Assembly: GCA_015662475.1 (NCBI GenBank)
Contig: DQUB01000051.1
Coordinates: 1-8,428, forward strand
DNA: 8,428 bases
Source of the DNA: Pyrodictium sp.
GTDB taxonomy: Archaea > Thermoproteota > Thermoprotei_A > Sulfolobales > Pyrodictiaceae
Direction: 5' to 3'
Shown: positions 6,824 through 8,428 of the stretch, piece after piece
Layout: the number at the start of each line of letters is the position of its first letter
How positions within the stretch are numbered: the first letter of the stretch is position 1
Program-made: the position numbers and the translations under genes
The notes under the pieces: model-generated
The model's database searches: none
Told to the model about the DNA's origin: nothing
Seen by the model: only the letters and a program-made list of their open reading frames with translations

Positions 6824-7687
6824 ATGCCTGGAAGGCTGCGTTTTGGTCCTGCGGGTAAACCTGTTGATCTCAAAAAAGCCGATTATGTTAGAGCGATAGA
6901 GTATATTGCTGTTGAGGAGGGACTAGATGCTCTAGAGTATGAGGCTGTTAGGGGTGTAAGGATTAGCCAGAAGAAGGCAATGGAGATAAAGGCTATGGCC
7001 AACAAGTACAACGTAGTACTGTCTATGCACGCCCCATACTACATCAACCTATCCTCCCCCGAGAAAGAGACTGTTGAGAAGAGCATAGAGAGACTCAAAG
7101 CAGCCATACAGGCAGCTTGGTGGATGGGCGCCTACGCTGTAGTCTTCCACCCAGGCTACTACAAGGGCAACAGCTCTAGAGAAGAGGCAGTTAAAAGAGT
7201 TGTCGATGCTCTAAAACACGTTGTTGAGTGGATGAAGCAAGAGGGTATAAAGGGTGTTTGGATTGCACCAGAAACAACGGGAAAGACCAGCCAGGTGGGA
7301 GACGTAGACGAGATAATAACAATCTGCAGCCAACTAGAAATGTGTAGACCAACAGTCGACTGGGCACACCTCTACGCACGATACGAAGGACAATTCATAC
7401 TCTCCAAAGACGATGTGCTAAAGGTCATCGAAAAGTTGGAGAAAGAGCTTGGAAGCGAAGCACTAAAACCACTACACACCCACTTCTCAAGAATAGAGTA
7501 TGGCAAAGGCGGCGAAAGAGAACACCACACTCTAAACGAGACAGAATACGGGCCAGAATTCAAACACGTTTGCGAAGCCTACAAAGAAGCAGGCATACAC
7601 GCAATCATAATCTCTGAAAGCCCAATACTAGACAAAGACGCAATAGTAATGAAGAAGATATGCTGCGAAGAATACAAATACTGCTAG
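6824..7687 (+). CDS. Endonuclease IV-type AP endonuclease (TIM barrel, deoxyribonuclease IV family)
   Basis: A base-excision repair nuclease that cuts DNA 5' to abasic sites, acting on the chromosome. The order of metal ligands follows E. coli Nfo: H69 (SMHAPY), H109 (VFHPGYY), E150 (APETTGK), D179 and H182 (TVDWAHLYAR), H218 (LHTHF), then EREHH (231-235) where Nfo has the Asp-x-His pair, and E265 (IISESP). The NLSSP block at 75-79 is also typical. Length 287 matches Nfo. The Asp of the Asp-x-His pair appears to be Glu233 here with H235 as the His; this conservative change should be checked against archaeal relatives. The ATG at 6824 has a GGGGG tract about 7 nt upstream, a poor Shine-Dalgarno; the leader is probably short. 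Codon use shifts from T/G-rich to A/C-rich along the gene. Downstream lies an ORF-poor stretch and then the CRISPR array. Confidence 0.9.
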   Translation: MPGRLRFGPAGKPVDLKKADYVRAIEYIAVEEGLDALEYEAVRGVRISQKKAMEIKAMANKYNVVLSMHAPYYINLSSPEKETVEKSIERLKAAIQAAWWMGAYAVVFHPGYYKGNSSREEAVKRVVDALKHVVEWMKQEGIKGVWIAPETTGKTSQVGDVDEIITICSQLEMCRPTVDWAHLYARYEGQFILSKDDVLKVIEKLEKELGSEALKPLHTHFSRIEYGKGGEREHHTLNETEYGPEFKHVCEAYKEAGIHAIIISESPILDKDAIVMKKICCEEYKYC

Positions 7688-8161
7688 GACAAAAAGGACA
7701 ACACAACAAATACTACGAAAACAAAACATTTTCCCCAAAGAAGATGCTGCTAAAAACTAGCAAAACCCCCGTAGAAGAACCCAACACACGTCTAGCAACC
7801 ATAAACGCCGTCCTAGAGACGTCATCGCGAAAAACAGTATCAAAAGCATAGAGTAGAACTTAGAGATGAAGCTGAGACATGGGCAAAAGGCCTCGAAGAA
7901 AGTTCAACATAAGTTTTTCAGACCCAAACGGCATGCCAAAAATCCTAAAGAAAATGCAGAAAAAAACACGTTCGAAGAGACCTCCAAGCTTGAAGAGCAC
8001 GCTCCAAGACTCAACGGGAAAGTTGACATGCTATCCAACCCCACACAAGCATTTCACCAAAAAGTCCCAACACCATAGTCCAGCACAACACCATGCCAGC
8101 ATCAAAAATTCAAATTCGCGTTCATAGACCACCCCAAGAGATTTATAAAATTTACAAGCTT
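7688..8161 (+). other. Gene-free, A+C-rich spacer between endonuclease IV and CRISPR
   Basis: I find no convincing gene. Three overlapping plus-strand reading frames (7660-7851, 7866-8078, 7879-8127) give low-complexity Lys/Thr/Pro/Asn-rich peptides without ribosome sites and look like products of composition. Minus-strand frames are broken by stops. By hand count A+C is 324 of 480 on the plus strand (7681-8160). No tRNA, box C/D pair or clear inverted repeat was seen. A TTTTT run at 7914-7918 could act as a weak terminator for the nuclease gene. Decayed array or gene remnants are possible but not shown. Confidence 0.6.
8141..8150. promoter_or_regulatory. TATA-like element just outside the CRISPR trailer end
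   Basis: ATTTATAAAA is a strong TATA match on the plus strand, and its complement TTTTATAAAT is equally good. Plus-strand firing would start near 8170, at the first decayed repeat, and run antisense through the array. Minus-strand firing would enter the gene-free spacer. No BRE is clear on either side. Confidence 0.35.
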
Positions 8162-8252
8162 TTCCTTAAACTGCTGTCTTAGATTGGGAGTCCCAAGACC
8201 CTTCACGACAGCGTTATATCCGTCCCTCTCCCAATCCCATTGTTTTAGATTC
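8162..8252 (-). repeat. Decayed CRISPR repeats at the trailer end
   Basis: Two degenerate units can be aligned to the 25-nt repeat. Unit 8162-8186 matches at 15 of 25 positions (conserved block TTAGATT) and unit 8228-8252 at 20 of 25 (conserved block TTGTTTTAGATTC). They are 41 nt apart, a normal spacer length, which supports the weaker one. Decay increases away from the expected leader side. Confidence 0.6.
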
Positions 8253-8428
8253 TGATTAGGGTGAATATATTATCGACATGTCAACCGACAATTCTGTTGT
8301 TTTAGATTCCCAAACCTTCTGCTGTACCCGAACTTTCAATTCTGTTGTTTTAGATTCCTGGGGTGTGGGGTTGTGTCTAAGGTTAAAATCTATAGGAGTA
8401 CTTTCAATTCTGTTGTTTTAGATTCGGA
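8162..8428 (-). CRISPR. CRISPR array, trailer end, continuing past the right edge
   Basis: Five repeat units are visible. Perfect 25-nt copies lie at 8333-8357 and 8401-8425 (plus strand begins CTTTCAATTCTG and ends TTTTAGATTC). One with three changes is at 8285-8309 and two decayed copies are at 8228-8252 and 8162-8186. Spacers from left to right are 41, 32, 23 and 43 nt. Read on the minus strand the repeat starts GAATCTAAAA and ends ATTGAAAG, the 8-nt crRNA handle typical of crenarchaeal type I-A/III arrays, so transcription should run leftward from a leader outside the window. Position and decay of the left repeats agree with that. No cas genes are in the window, so the subtype is not decided. 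Confidence 0.92.

Noticed and set aside
7866..8127. Two overlapping plus-strand reading frames of 70 and 82 residues between the nuclease gene and the CRISPR
   Set aside because: They read the same A/C-rich DNA in different frames, have low-complexity basic peptides, no ribosome site and no recognisable domain.
8100..8130. A possible sixth, further decayed CRISPR repeat
   Set aside because: Short matches (TTCAAATTC, TAGA) need several gaps to align and the spacing to the next unit is short; not above chance for this composition.
6824..8428. A functional link between endonuclease IV and the CRISPR array
   Set aside because: Only proximity supports it; a long gene-free stretch lies between them and no cas gene is present.

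Overview
The window reads as chromosomal DNA of a hyperthermophilic crenarchaeon (Thermoproteota; a Desulfurococcales-type lineage is my best guess, not proven). Supporting signs are an archaeal-type ether-lipid enzyme, TATA-box promoters about 45-50 nt ahead of starts, Shine-Dalgarno sites of the GAGGTGA type, heavy use of TTG starts, and CRISPR repeats whose transcribed strand ends in ATTGAAAG, the crRNA handle common in crenarchaeal type I-A/III systems.

Layout. Positions 58-4267 (minus strand) hold a compact four-gene operon for an Opp/Dpp-family ABC importer, transcribed in the order permease B, permease C, ATPase D, ATPase F. Gaps are 11 nt, a 4-nt overlap and 6 nt, and all four genes start with TTG. 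No substrate-binding protein gene is in the window. Upstream of the operon on the same strand is an unrecognised 175-residue protein (4354-4881). Positions 1-57 hold nothing I can call.

From a divergent promoter region (4882-5019) a plus-strand gene encodes the radical SAM member of the AmmeMemoRadiSam group (5020-6123). It converges, with a 20-nt gap, on a minus-strand CDP-alcohol phosphatidyltransferase, probably archaetidylinositol phosphate synthase (6144-6731). A single TATA-like element near 6780 lies between that gene and a divergent endonuclease IV-type AP endonuclease (6824-7687).

Positions 7688-8161 carry no convincing gene but are strongly strand-asymmetric (A+C about two thirds of the plus strand). 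From 8162 to the right edge lies the end of a CRISPR array. Two perfect 25-nt repeats stand at the right edge, and three increasingly decayed copies lie to their left. The repeat orientation puts the leader to the right, outside the window, so the window holds the old, trailer end of the array.

The genes do not form one pathway. They are an importer, a lipid-headgroup enzyme, a radical SAM enzyme of unresolved function, a base-excision repair nuclease and the tail of an immune array. I see no clearly new system. The points most worth a second look are the decaying CRISPR trailer with a 23-nt spacer, the unknown gene ahead of the importer, the cysteine-bearing loop of permease C, and composition blocks that ignore gene boundaries.
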